Source: Tamlana crocina (GTDB taxonomy: Bacteria; Bacteroidota; Bacteroidia; Flavobacteriales; Flavobacteriaceae). From it: a stretch of DNA of 64,000 nt. Location: positions 2,242,001-2,306,000 of the forward strand of contig CP158972.1 in assembly GCA_040429635.1 (NCBI GenBank). The letters are read 5' to 3'. Of the stretch, positions 52,733 to 61,818 are shown piece after piece (the stretch's first letter is position 1; each line of letters opens with the position of its first letter). Position numbers and translations under genes: made by a program. The notes beneath the pieces were generated by a model that ran no database searches, had not been told where the DNA came from, and saw nothing but the letters and a program-made list of their open reading frames with translations.

Positions 52733-53828
52733 AATTTTACATGTTGTTGGACGTATGAACAGAGCCGGTGCAGAAACCATGCTCATGAACTTATACCGAA
52801 AGCTAGATAGAACCAGATACCAATTTGATTTTTTGTACTTCACAGACGAGCACTGCGATTATGATGACGAAATAAAGTCGCTTGGAGGTAGGATTTTTAG
52901 GGTATCCGGCAAAAATCCATTAAGTCGAACTTGGGCTACTTACAAACTTTTTAAAAATGAAAAAACATTTTATGCAATACAATGCCACCAAATGTTTAGT
53001 AACGCATTTCATCTACTTGCCGGGTATCATGGAGGCATCGAGATGAGAATTGCCCACTCCCATAACACAAGCGATGCAAATAGTAACAAACTTATAGGGA
53101 AGATATACCATTCCATATCTAAAAAATTAATCTCTAAATATGCAACTCATTTTATAGCTTGCGGAGACATTGCAGGAAAATTTTTATTCCCAAAAGAAGA
53201 GAACGTTACTTTTCTTCCCAATGCTATTGATTTAAGCGCTTTTATAACTGAAACGCGCATAAATCGTCAAGTAGTTTTCAACAATAAGGATATTGATGAA
53301 AATACGATAGTTATAACTCAAATAGGTAGATTGAGCCCGGTTAAAAACCATAGGTTTACTCTAAAGCTTGCAGAATATTTAAAATCAAAAAACTTCAATT
53401 TTCACCTAGCTATTGTTGGGTCAGGCCATTTGGATCAAGAATTAAGGGAGCTGGTCGAAAAACTAAATCTAGAGAAACAAGTTACTCTCTATGGAACACG
53501 CAGCGACATTGCTACCATCTTGAAAAATTCTTCAATGATGATTATGCCATCTTTGTTTGAAGGGTTTCCGGTTGTTTTGGTTGAATCTCAAGCTTGTGGA
53601 ACACCATCTTTAATATCCTCAAATATTTCACCTGAAGTAGATTTAAAAATGGGATTAATTGAGTTTTGCGACCTAAATGATGATTTAGAAAACTGGTTCA
53701 AGAAAATAAATAGCATTTCAAAACAACCTAAGGTTGAAGCGACAACGAGAGAAAAAATTTTGTCGGAAAAAGGTTTTAACATAGATCTTAGTGTAAAAAA
53801 ATTAGAAACATTTTATGGAAAAAAATAA
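52725..53828 (+). CDS. Family 4 glycosyltransferase (GT1/GT4 superfamily)
   Basis: A 367-residue retaining GT-B enzyme. The N-terminal domain starts ILHVVGRMNRAGAETMLMNL, and the C-terminal domain has IVITQIGRLSPVKNHRFTL, VTLYGTRSDIATILKNSS and the EX7E-type motif MPSLFEGFPVVLVESQACG. It resembles exopolysaccharide EpsF-type transferases. It overlaps both neighbours by 8 and 14 bp, so it is translated as part of the block. Sugar specificity unknown. Confidence 0.92.
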   Translation: MHRILHVVGRMNRAGAETMLMNLYRKLDRTRYQFDFLYFTDEHCDYDDEIKSLGGRIFRVSGKNPLSRTWATYKLFKNEKTFYAIQCHQMFSNAFHLLAGYHGGIEMRIAHSHNTSDANSNKLIGKIYHSISKKLISKYATHFIACGDIAGKFLFPKEENVTFLPNAIDLSAFITETRINRQVVFNNKDIDENTIVITQIGRLSPVKNHRFTLKLAEYLKSKNFNFHLAIVGSGHLDQELRELVEKLNLEKQVTLYGTRSDIATILKNSSMMIMPSLFEGFPVVLVESQACGTPSLISSNISPEVDLKMGLIEFCDLNDDLENWFKKINSISKQPKVEATTREKILSEKGFNIDLSVKKLETFYGKK

Positions 53829-54696
53829 CCAACCCTTAGTCACAATAGGAATTCCGTTTTATAACACTGAAAAACATCTTGCAAGTGCAATAAAATCAGT
53901 AATTTGTCAATCTTATTCAAATTGGGAGCTTTTGCTAATGGACGATGGGAGTTCTGATAAATCTGTTGAAATTGCCAAAGATTTTGAAGCTAAAGATAAA
54001 AGAATAAAAGTTTTTAGCGATGGCAAAAATTTTAAGTTGCCTACACGTCTAAATCAATTGTCAAAGCTAGCTAATGGGGTGTTTTATGCCAGAATGGATG
54101 CTGATGATATGATGCATCCTGACAGGCTAAAAATCCAAGTTGAGTTTTTATTGGATAACCCAGAGGTAGATTTATTGGGGACCGGGCTTGTGGCCATTGA
54201 TGGGGCTAATCAAATAATAGGCATAAGAAAAGGTTATGCGAAAAAAAAAGTTTTGCTTAAACAAATTATTTTTGGTGGCTGGGCCGTTCATCCAACCATT
54301 ACAGGCAAGACTGAATGGTTTAAAAAAAATAAATACGACGAAAAGCTAACCCGCACAGAAGACTTTGACTTGTGGGTCAGAACAGTTGAGACTAGTCATT
54401 TTTGTAATATAGATTTTTTAGGCCTATATTATAGAGAGGAAAGTGAATTGTCGTTAAAGAAATATTTGATTTCGACTAGACAATCGCTAAAACTGTATTG
54501 GAAAAACAGAAAAATTATAGGATTACATTACTGTATTTTTTACTATTTTTTGAAATCCTTTAAACTTATAACCTATCTATTATTTAATTATACAGGGTTG
54601 ATGCATATTCTTGTAAAGAGGAGGTCTGGTGCAATGAGTTCTATCGATATTCACCATCATGAAAGTGTAATAGCGAGTATTGTTGCAAAAAAATAA
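53815..54696 (+). CDS. Family 2 glycosyltransferase
   Basis: A 293-residue GT-A enzyme with VTIGIPFYNTEKHLASAI, ELLLMDDGSSDKSVEIA, FYARMDADDMMHPDRL carrying the DADD motif, and an RTEDFDLWVR segment near the acceptor side. The C-terminal region (residues ~215-255) is hydrophobic and may associate with the membrane. It overlaps the GT4 gene by 14 bp. This is the third glycosyltransferase in the block; with the initiating enzyme at 34445 it allows a tetrasaccharide repeat unit (inference). Confidence 0.9.
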   Translation: MEKNNQPLVTIGIPFYNTEKHLASAIKSVICQSYSNWELLLMDDGSSDKSVEIAKDFEAKDKRIKVFSDGKNFKLPTRLNQLSKLANGVFYARMDADDMMHPDRLKIQVEFLLDNPEVDLLGTGLVAIDGANQIIGIRKGYAKKKVLLKQIIFGGWAVHPTITGKTEWFKKNKYDEKLTRTEDFDLWVRTVETSHFCNIDFLGLYYREESELSLKKYLISTRQSLKLYWKNRKIIGLHYCIFYYFLKSFKLITYLLFNYTGLMHILVKRRSGAMSSIDIHHHESVIASIVAKK

Positions 54697-54712
54697 ACAT
54701 TAAAAAGTATTT

Positions 54713-55828
54713 ATGAATTATTTTTTCAAAAATTTCACAACTGCGGACTATTTTGTTATTTATTCATGGTTACTTTTTTTGTTTGTTTTTTTTGGCTCCT
54801 TAATTGTAAGACACCTATATACTAAAAACAAAACTCTTTATCTCATATCGGACCGTAATATTTTAATCTCATTCGTAACTATCATCATTTTTTTATGTGG
54901 TACCAGAGGTATAAAAATAGGCACAGATACATGGAACTATCATTTTTTTTACTTTCTACAAGGCACTCGATTAAATAATCCTTTTGAAATTTTCAGCTTT
55001 TTCGAGACAGATTTAATGTTTGAACTAATTATGTTCTTGATTTTGCCGTTTAAGAATTTTACAATTTTCACATTGGCAATTTCAATAATTTTTAATGTTA
55101 GTATGTACAAGTTTGTCCGGAAGTTTACTAATGACGGTTATTCAGGAAGTAGTTTATTAATGTTTTTAATGATTGCAAGTTCATTCGTTTTCTTTACGCA
55201 TCAAGTTAACACCATCCGTAATGGTTTGGCAGTGCCCTTCGTTTTATTTGGTATTTATTACATGGATTCAAAAAACTACAAGAAGGCCTTTTTATTTTTA
55301 TTACTCGCATATTTTTGTCATGGCACTGTATTGATTCCCATCGCCTGCATTTTAGGAGCTCATTTTGGTCAAAAACTAAAACTAAATTATTTTATCTTAT
55401 TCTATATTTTAGGCATAGGTTTGGCCGCTGCAGGTTTTGGTTTTAATAAAGTAGCATTTTTGGCTTCAATTGGAACAGAAGATGTTCAAAGTTTATATTT
55501 TCAAGGAGAGACAAATTATAGAATTGGTTTCAGGCCTGATTTTGTTATATACAACTCTTTGTTCTTATTTCTGTTTATTAAATTAGGCAACTTGAAAAAC
55601 GATACAACCTTATTTTTGATAAAATATTTTGTGTTTTCTTCAATTGTATTTTTCTGGAATTTTAACATCCCTTATTCGGATAGAATAGGGGTTTACAGTT
55701 GGATAGTAATACCTCTATTATTCACTCACATTATGGTTAACTCATTCCCAAAAAAAAGTTTACATTATATAACTTTATTTACAATTGGGTATTTCTCATT
55801 AAACTATATTGTTTTACCTTTTATATAA
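54713..55828 (+). CDS. wzy: EpsG/Wzy-like polysaccharide polymerase
   Basis: A 371-residue protein with about ten hydrophobic helices. It shows the EpsG-type pattern: an N-terminal helix, FLCGTRGIKIGTDTWNYHFFYF after the second helix (arginine/aspartate loop), then TNDGYSGSSLLMFLM, HQVNTIRNGLAVPFVLFGI and YFCHGTVLIPIACI. This matches O-antigen/exopolysaccharide polymerases that join flipped repeat units in the periplasm. Sequence conservation in this class is low, so the name rests on topology, motif and position. Confidence 0.82.
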   Translation: MNYFFKNFTTADYFVIYSWLLFLFVFFGSLIVRHLYTKNKTLYLISDRNILISFVTIIIFLCGTRGIKIGTDTWNYHFFYFLQGTRLNNPFEIFSFFETDLMFELIMFLILPFKNFTIFTLAISIIFNVSMYKFVRKFTNDGYSGSSLLMFLMIASSFVFFTHQVNTIRNGLAVPFVLFGIYYMDSKNYKKAFLFLLLAYFCHGTVLIPIACILGAHFGQKLKLNYFILFYILGIGLAAAGFGFNKVAFLASIGTEDVQSLYFQGETNYRIGFRPDFVIYNSLFLFLFIKLGNLKNDTTLFLIKYFVFSSIVFFWNFNIPYSDRIGVYSWIVIPLLFTHIMVNSFPKKSLHYITLFTIGYFSLNYIVLPFI

Positions 55829-55871
55829 ACTTCCTTTAAAAAGGCAAAATTAATAATTTAACAACTAATAA

Positions 55872-56846
55872 ATGAACGGTAAATTTGTAATATCTTTAGA
55901 TTTCGAATTGCATTGGGGTATTTTTGATGTAAAAGAAGTAAACGATTATAAGGAAAATCTTAATAATACCAGAGAAGCTATAAACATGATGCTAAATTTA
56001 AGTGATAAGTATGGTATTAGGTTGACATTTGCTACGGTAGGCTTTCTTTTCAGCAAATCAAAAAAAGAACTGAAACAGTATATTCCCGAAATAAAACCTT
56101 CGTATTCAAACGAAAAGTTCAATCCATATCGGCTAATAGATATGATTGGAATAAATGAAATTAAAGACCCATATCATTATGCAAATGATATTGTAAAAAG
56201 AATTGCCTCGAACAAGAATCATGAAATTGGCACTCATACTTTTTGCCATTATTATTGTCTTGAAGAAGGCCAGGACACTACCCAATTTCAGGCCGATCTC
56301 ATTGCTGCAATTAATATCGCTAGAGATTCAGGAATCAAAATCGAAAGTATTGTTTTTCCGAGAAATCAAGTTGACCACAATTACCTAAAGATATGTGCAA
56401 ATAACGGAATAAAATCATACCGAGGAAATGAAAATTCCAAAGTGTTTATACCCAAAAAAATGGGATATTTTCCAAAAGCACTACGTTTATTAGATAGCTA
56501 CTTCAATATATTTGGATATCACACCTATCATTTTGACGAATTACTAAAAGATTCAAAACATTGTTTAAATCTCCCATCTTCGAGATTTTTAAGACCCCAT
56601 AACAAAAAATTAATGTGTTTGGAGCCCTTAAAATTGCATCGAATAAAAACAGCGATGACCCATGCGGCTAAAAATAACAAACTATATCATTTATGGTGGC
56701 ACCCTCATAATTTTGGAGACAATCTCAATGAAAATTTAAAGACACTAAACGCAATTTATGAGCATTTCATAAAACTCAATGAAAAATATAATTTTGAAAG
56801 TGAAACCATGACATCCTTAACCAATAAATTGCTCATTAAGCAGTAA
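55872..56846 (+). CDS. Polysaccharide deacetylase family protein (NodB-like)
   Basis: A 324-residue protein with a NodB-type fold: VISLDFELHWGIFD supplies the first metal/catalytic Asp, HEIGTHTFCHYY the HxxxH zinc ligands, and VFPRNQVDHNYLKI a following strand; a His lies in HLWWHPHNFGDNL near the end. It probably removes N- or O-acetyl groups from the glycan or a precursor. It has no signal peptide, so it would act in the cytosol on nucleotide- or lipid-linked intermediates, which is slightly unusual for the family. Confidence 0.85.
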   Translation: MNGKFVISLDFELHWGIFDVKEVNDYKENLNNTREAINMMLNLSDKYGIRLTFATVGFLFSKSKKELKQYIPEIKPSYSNEKFNPYRLIDMIGINEIKDPYHYANDIVKRIASNKNHEIGTHTFCHYYCLEEGQDTTQFQADLIAAINIARDSGIKIESIVFPRNQVDHNYLKICANNGIKSYRGNENSKVFIPKKMGYFPKALRLLDSYFNIFGYHTYHFDELLKDSKHCLNLPSSRFLRPHNKKLMCLEPLKLHRIKTAMTHAAKNNKLYHLWWHPHNFGDNLNENLKTLNAIYEHFIKLNEKYNFESETMTSLTNKLLIKQ

Positions 56847-56897
56847 AAAACTTAATTAAGTTATAGATTGTTTTATCTTAAATCAAAAATTAACTAT

Positions 56898-58286
56898 ATG
56901 AAATCATTAAGTGAGAAGATATTCTTTCAAAGCCCCATTTTTTTTCAAGAATTCATGATCAGTTTCTTCAACTATCTCTCATATAAAAAAAGATATGGTG
57001 GGAAATACAGAAAGTATCTTAACTATTACAAGCAAAACGAAAACTTAACTTTAGCTGAATTAGAAAACATCCAACTTAATAAGCTGAAAGTTTTTATACA
57101 TGAGGCTAAAGAAAAATCGCCATTCTATAATAAATTGTTAAAGGACATTAATGTAGACAACATAGAGTCTATCAAGGACCTAAAGAATCTTCCTATAATT
57201 AATAAAGAAGCACTAAGAGACGAGATAGAATCGGTTTACACCATTTCTAAAAAGGAAGGCGAAATCAGTAAAACAGGAGGTACTACTGGTAAATCTTTGG
57301 AAGTTAGGTATACATTGGATGATGTTCAAGAACGATTTGCCATATTAGATAATTTTAGGAATTGGTACGGCTACAAACTTGGAAAAAAAACAGCTTGGTT
57401 CAGTGGCAAAAACCTCCTAACCTCAAAAGATGTAAAGAATTGTCGGTTTTGGAAAACAGATAACTTACACAAGGTTAGATACTATTCCACATTTCATATA
57501 CATCATAAATATTTAGGTTTTTACCTAGATAACTTAATAAAATATAAACCAGAATATATGGTTGGGTTTCCTTCTACTATATATGAAATAGCAAAATATG
57601 GGCTAAACAAAAACATAGCATTTCCTGCTAATACAATAAAAGCGATATTCCCAACGGCAGAAACTATAACTGACGATATACGAGACGTTTTAGAAGGTTA
57701 TTTTAAAACTAATTTGTACAACCAATATGCTTCTTCGGAAGGGGCTCCGTTCATTCTTGAGTGCAAAAACAAAAAACTTCACATGGAGTTACAAAGTGGT
57801 GTTTTTGAGGTTTTAGATAAAAATGATATGCCATCTAGAAAAGGACGACTTGTTGTAACCCCTTTTAATACTAGTGGCACCCCACTAATTAGGTATGACA
57901 TTGGTGATGAAATCGAACTACCGTCTCAAGATGAGGTCTGTAATTGTGGCAATAACAATCCGCTTGTCAAAAAAGTTCTTGGCAGAATATCAGATTATAT
58001 ATTTTCTGAAGAAAATGGAAAAATCAACCTAGGGAATATTTCAAACTGCTTAAAAGGTGTAAAAGGTATAATTAGATTTCAAGTTCAGCAATCTTCAATT
58101 GATAGCATAATTGTTTTGATTGTAAAAGATGACAAACAATATGACTCTGAATATGAAAGTATTTTTTTAGAAAACCTCAGGGATAGAGTTGGAAAAAAAA
58201 TGAAAATTAGTTTAGAATACGTTACCAATATTGATGTAGAAAAAAGTGGTAAGTTTAGAATTGTAAAAAATTCTTTGAACAAATAG
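56898..58286 (+). CDS. CapK / phenylacetate-CoA-ligase-like adenylate-forming enzyme
   Basis: The ATG at 56898 (MKSLSEKIFF) is preferred to a TTG at 56868. About 462 residues, with the adenylation P-loop SKTGGTTGKSLEVRY, VGFPSTIYEIAKYG, IFPTAETITDDIRDVL, YASSEGAPFILEC and TPLIRYDIGDEIELP, which follow phenylacetate-CoA ligase and CapK proteins. In capsule loci this family is thought to activate a carboxylate (for example an amino acid or acyl group) for attachment to the glycan or to a uronic acid; that is not proven. It is the last gene of the block; the IS256 remnant begins 9 bp after its stop. Confidence 0.85.
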   Translation: MKSLSEKIFFQSPIFFQEFMISFFNYLSYKKRYGGKYRKYLNYYKQNENLTLAELENIQLNKLKVFIHEAKEKSPFYNKLLKDINVDNIESIKDLKNLPIINKEALRDEIESVYTISKKEGEISKTGGTTGKSLEVRYTLDDVQERFAILDNFRNWYGYKLGKKTAWFSGKNLLTSKDVKNCRFWKTDNLHKVRYYSTFHIHHKYLGFYLDNLIKYKPEYMVGFPSTIYEIAKYGLNKNIAFPANTIKAIFPTAETITDDIRDVLEGYFKTNLYNQYASSEGAPFILECKNKKLHMELQSGVFEVLDKNDMPSRKGRLVVTPFNTSGTPLIRYDIGDEIELPSQDEVCNCGNNNPLVKKVLGRISDYIFSEENGKINLGNISNCLKGVKGIIRFQVQQSSIDSIIVLIVKDDKQYDSEYESIFLENLRDRVGKKMKISLEYVTNIDVEKSGKFRIVKNSLNK

Positions 58287-58330
58287 TAAAATATAGACAC
58301 TATCCCGTAAAGTGTGTAAGTTATAAATCG

Positions 58331-58364
58331 AGGGTTTGGCTTTTTTAAAGTTGAACCCTTTTTT
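58331..58364 (+). terminator. Possible terminator inside the IS end, after the capsule block
   Basis: AGGGTT at 58331-58336 pairs with AACCCT at 58354-58359, followed by TTTTT on the plus strand. It lies 45 bp past the capK-like stop and may end the capsule transcript as well as insulate the IS. The stem is short and the loop 17 bases. Confidence 0.4.
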
Positions 58365-59569
58365 CAAATATAGTCAAAAACTGGTTTAGAATAATGCCCC
58401 AGTTCCTAATGGGCATCGACCATTTTTTGGTAGCCTCTCGAAGGGCTAAAAAAGTGGACTTCATAACGGCTTCGTCTGTTGGGAAGGAGAGTTTGTTCTT
58501 GGTGTATTTCCTGATTTTTCCATTAAGGTTTTCAATAAGGTTGGTGGTGTAAATGATTTTTCTGATTTCTAAAGGAAATTCAAAGAAAGCGGTAAGTTCT
58601 TCCCAGTTATCTTCCCTGCTTTTGATAGCGTAAGAGTACTTGTGTTTCCATTTCTGGGCAAAGTCATCCAGAGCGGCTTTTGCTGCACTTTTGGTGGGTG
58701 CATCGTAGATGTTTTTCATATCCTTTGCAAACGCCTTCTTATCTTTCCACACCACATAGCGGCAAGCGTTGCGAATCTGGTGCACCACGCAGATTTGGGT
58801 CTTGGATTCAGGAAAAACGTTTTTAATGGTATCGGTAAAACCGTTAAGATTATCTGCGGCCGTGATAAGCAGATCCTGAACGCCCCTGGCCTTTATATCG
58901 GTCAGGACACCCATCCAAAAGGCTGCCTGATTCATTCTTGCCAAGCCATAGCCCCAAGACTTCCTTTTTACCGTCCCTGCGCAGTCCCACGGCAATGTAC
59001 ATGGTCTTGTTGATGACCTTGGAGTTCTCCCGAACTTTGAACACAATACCGTCCATCCAAGTAATCAGATATACAGGCTCCTATGGTCTGTTTTGCCAGG
59101 CAACAATATCATTGGTCACTTTATCTGTGATACGTGATATGGTGGATGTGGACACATCAAAACCATAGACTTCACGGATCTGTTCTTCGATATCGGAATT
59201 GCTCATGCCCTTGGCGTAAAGGCTGATAATGACGTTTTCTATGCCATCGACCATATTGGCACGTTTGGGCACCAACATGGGGTTGAATGACGCTTCTCTG
59301 TCCCTGGGCACTTTGATACTGGCCTCTCCCAAAGAGGTCTTTACCTTTTTTGAGGCGTAACCATTGCGGGTATTGCTGTTATCGGATTGTTGTTGCCTTT
59401 CATAATCCAGATGCGCATCAATCTCGCCTTCAAGCATCTTTTCGATGCCCCGCTTTTGGATGGATTTTAGAAAGGAGGTCAGTTCGTCTCCTGTTTTGAA
59501 CTGTTTTAAAAAGTCGTCGTTTAGAAAACCTTCTTTCTTTATGAGTATGTAAATTTTAAAAATAAACAA
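58345..59569 (-). pseudogene. IS256-family transposase, broken by a stop and a frameshift
   Basis: N-terminal part 59569-59081 carries LEGEIDAHLDYERQQQSDNS, STSTISRITDKV. An in-frame TAG at 59081-59083 (probably from TTG, Leu) follows WQNRP; the same frame then continues [18 protein letters not shown]. Near 58933 one extra base shifts the frame to [30 protein letters not shown] and [13 protein letters not shown]. The three DDE residues are the Asp of WMDG, the Asp of AADN and the Glu of NLIEN. The likely start is the TTG at 59569, or an ATA further in that replaces the usual ATG. Confidence 0.88.
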
Positions 59570-59570
59570 A

Positions 59571-59600
59571 AAATATCGAGGGTTGCAACCCTCGATATTT
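59571..59600. repeat. 30-bp perfect palindrome at the IS terminus
   Basis: 15-bp arms with no loop, centred between 59585 and 59586, reading AAATATCGAGGGTTG and its complement. The inner part of the right IS end, just upstream of the transposase start. It may act as a terminator that blocks read-in, or as a transposase site. Confidence 0.6.
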
Positions 59601-59975
59601 AAACTTTACACACTTTGTGAGATACTACCTTAATTTTATTTTTTTAGGATGATTAATTGGATACAATCAAACAGGTTCTATTTTACCATGATTTTTTCGG
59701 TAAAGATTCCTTTATTAGTTTCGATTTCTATAAAATAAATGCCTTTAACTAAAGTATTTAAATCCAAACTTAATTTCTTCTCAACGAAAACTAATTGTCC
59801 ATAAGCAGAATAGCCTTTTACCTGTTTAAGTAAAAGCCCATTATTTAATACAATATTCAAAACATCTTCAACTGGATTTGGATATAACTTATAATCCTTC
59901 TTTTCAACTTGATTCATACTCAATAAGGCATTATCGTCAGATTGTTTTTTCTGCGAAACTTTATTAGATACAACG

Positions 59976-60539
59976 CAATCGTTGCTGTAGCCCGTGCCCG
60001 AATCCTTGTTCGGCCAGTTCGATGTGCTGTAGGAAGCGTTGTCCACCTCGATGCACGAAAGCTCCGGGTTGTTCCTTGCATCAAAATAAGTGAAGTTGGC
60101 GTTGTTGCCGTTCTTCACGTTTAGAGCCGTCAGGGCATTGCTCCCGCACGACAGGGCCCTTAGCGATGGTGCCGCACTTAGGTCGAGGACAGAAATATCG
60201 TTTAGGTAACAAGACAGCACCTTTAATTTGGCAGCCCCACTGAGGTCAAGGTCGGTGAGCTTGTTGTTGTGGCAGTACAAATATTCAAGCAAAGCGTTGC
60301 CCGAAAGGTCCAGAACGCCGAGTCCATTGGAACCACAGGACAGCGTGACAAGCGAGACAAAGTCCTCTATTCCGGTCATGTCCGATATGCCCCTGTCCGA
60401 AACGTTAAGCGTGGTAACTCCACTGATATTGGCGGTAACCACGTAATCGTCCAAAACATCATCATGCCCCAAATCTATAAGAGCCTGCTCAAAATTGTTA
60501 TTGGGGACGTAAGTAAGGCCTGGGGAACTTCCTCCTTCA
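59976..60539 (-). repeat. 564-bp tandem repeat, copy 1 (module 4, C-terminal)
   Basis: First plus-strand copy, beginning CAATCGTTGCTGTAGCCCGT. It differs from the next copy by one base that I can see (GGCAGCCCC against GGCGGCCCC near 60232). The length is divisible by three, so gain or loss keeps the frame. Confidence 0.95.
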
Positions 60540-61103
60540 CAATCGTTGCTGTAGCCCGTGCCCGAATCCTTGTTCGGCCAGTTCGATGTGCTGTAGGAAG
60601 CGTTGTCCACCTCGATGCACGAAAGCTCCGGGTTGTTCCTTGCATCAAAATAAGTGAAGTTGGCGTTGTTGCCGTTCTTCACGTTTAGAGCCGTCAGGGC
60701 ATTGCTCCCGCACGACAGGGCCCTTAGCGATGGTGCCGCACTTAGGTCGAGGACAGAAATATCGTTTAGGTAACAAGACAGCACCTTTAATTTGGCGGCC
60801 CCACTGAGGTCAAGGTCGGTGAGCTTGTTGTTGTGGCAGTACAAATATTCAAGCAAAGCGTTGCCCGAAAGGTCCAGAACGCCGAGTCCATTGGAACCAC
60901 AGGACAGCGTGACAAGCGAGACAAAGTCCTCTATTCCGGTCATGTCCGATATGCCCCTGTCCGAAACGTTAAGCGTGGTAACTCCACTGATATTGGCGGT
61001 AACCACGTAATCGTCCAAAACATCATCATGCCCCAAATCTATAAGAGCCTGCTCAAAATTGTTATTGGGGACGTAAGTAAGGCCTGGGGAACTTCCTCCT
61101 TCA
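60540..61103 (-). repeat. 564-bp tandem repeat, copy 2 (module 3)
   Basis: Same unit, starting with the same CAATCGTTGC sequence exactly 564 bp later. Clearly GC-richer than neighbouring DNA. Confidence 0.95.
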
Positions 61104-61666
61104 CAATCGTTGCTGTAGCCCGTGCCCGAATCCTTGTTCGGCCAGTTCGATGTGCTGTAGGAAGCGTTGTCCACCTCGATGCACGAAAGCTCCGGGTTGT
61201 TCCTTGCATCAAAATAAGTGAAGTTGGCGTTGTTGCCGTTCTTCACGTTTAGAGCCGTCAGGGCATTGCTCCCGCACGACAGGGCCCTTAGCGATGGTGC
61301 CGCACTTAGGTCGAGGACAGAAATATCGTTTAGGTAACAAGACAGCACCTTTAATTTGGCGGCCCCACTGAGGTCAAGGTCGGTGAGCTTGTTGTTGTGG
61401 CAGTACAAATATTCAAGCAAAGCGTTGCCCGAAAGTCCAGAACGCCGAGTCCATTGGAACCACAGGACAGCGTGACAAGCGAGACAAAGTCCTCTATTCC
61501 GGTCATGTCCGATATGCCCCTGTCCGAAACGTTAAGCGTGGTAACTCCACTGATATTGGCGGTAACCACGTAATCGTCCAAAACATCATCATGCCCCAAA
61601 TCTATAAGAGCCTGCTCAAAATTGTTATTGGGGACGTAAGTAAGGCCTGGGGAACTTCCTCCTTCA
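61104..61666 (-). repeat. 564-bp tandem repeat, copy 3 with 1-bp deletion (module 2)
   Basis: 563 bp long because one G is missing at about 61435; otherwise it matches copy 2. This deletion causes the frameshift in the LRR gene. Confidence 0.95.
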
Positions 61667-61818
61667 CAATCGTTGCTGTAGCCCGTGCCCGAATCCTTGT
61701 TCGGCCAGTTCGATGTGCTGTAGGAAGCGTTGTCCACCTCGATGCACGAAAGCTCCGGGTTGTTCCTTGCATCAAAATAAGTGAAGTTGGCGTTGTTGCC
61801 GTTCTTCACGTTTAGAGC
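61667..61818 (-). repeat. Partial copy of the 564-bp repeat (end of module 1)
   Basis: About 152 bp identical to the repeat unit, ending abruptly at GAGCCGTCA (61818); beyond it the sequence becomes AT-rich and no longer matches. This marks the edge of the homogenised segment. Confidence 0.9.

Larger units (their letters stand above)
58296..59629 (-). mobile_element. IS256-family insertion sequence, inactivated
   Basis: A ~1.33-kb element with imperfect terminal inverted repeats: from 58296 (GACACTATCCCG...) and, reversed, from 59629 (GGTAGTATCTCA...), sharing AAAGTGTGTAA and ATCGAGGGTT blocks. The length and the DDE transposase fit IS256/mutator elements. I see no matching 8- or 9-bp target duplication (flanks AAAATATA and TTAATTTT), so it may be old or a product of rearrangement. 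The transposase has one nonsense and one frameshift mutation. Confidence 0.85.

Noticed and set aside
56868-56897. TTG start for the CapK-like gene
   Set aside because: An ATG at 56898 gives a normal N-terminus, so the 10 extra residues are unlikely to be translated.
58642-59013. 123-aa plus-strand ORF in the IS
   Set aside because: Antisense to the transposase DDE region.
60269-61252. Two identical 139-aa plus-strand ORFs (60269-60688, 60833-61252) and related 72-aa ORFs
   Set aside because: They are antisense shadows of the 564-bp repeats; the minus frame has a signal peptide, LRR pattern and sorting domain.
59976-61818. CRISPR-like array
   Set aside because: The repeat unit is 564 bp, contiguous without spacers and protein-coding.
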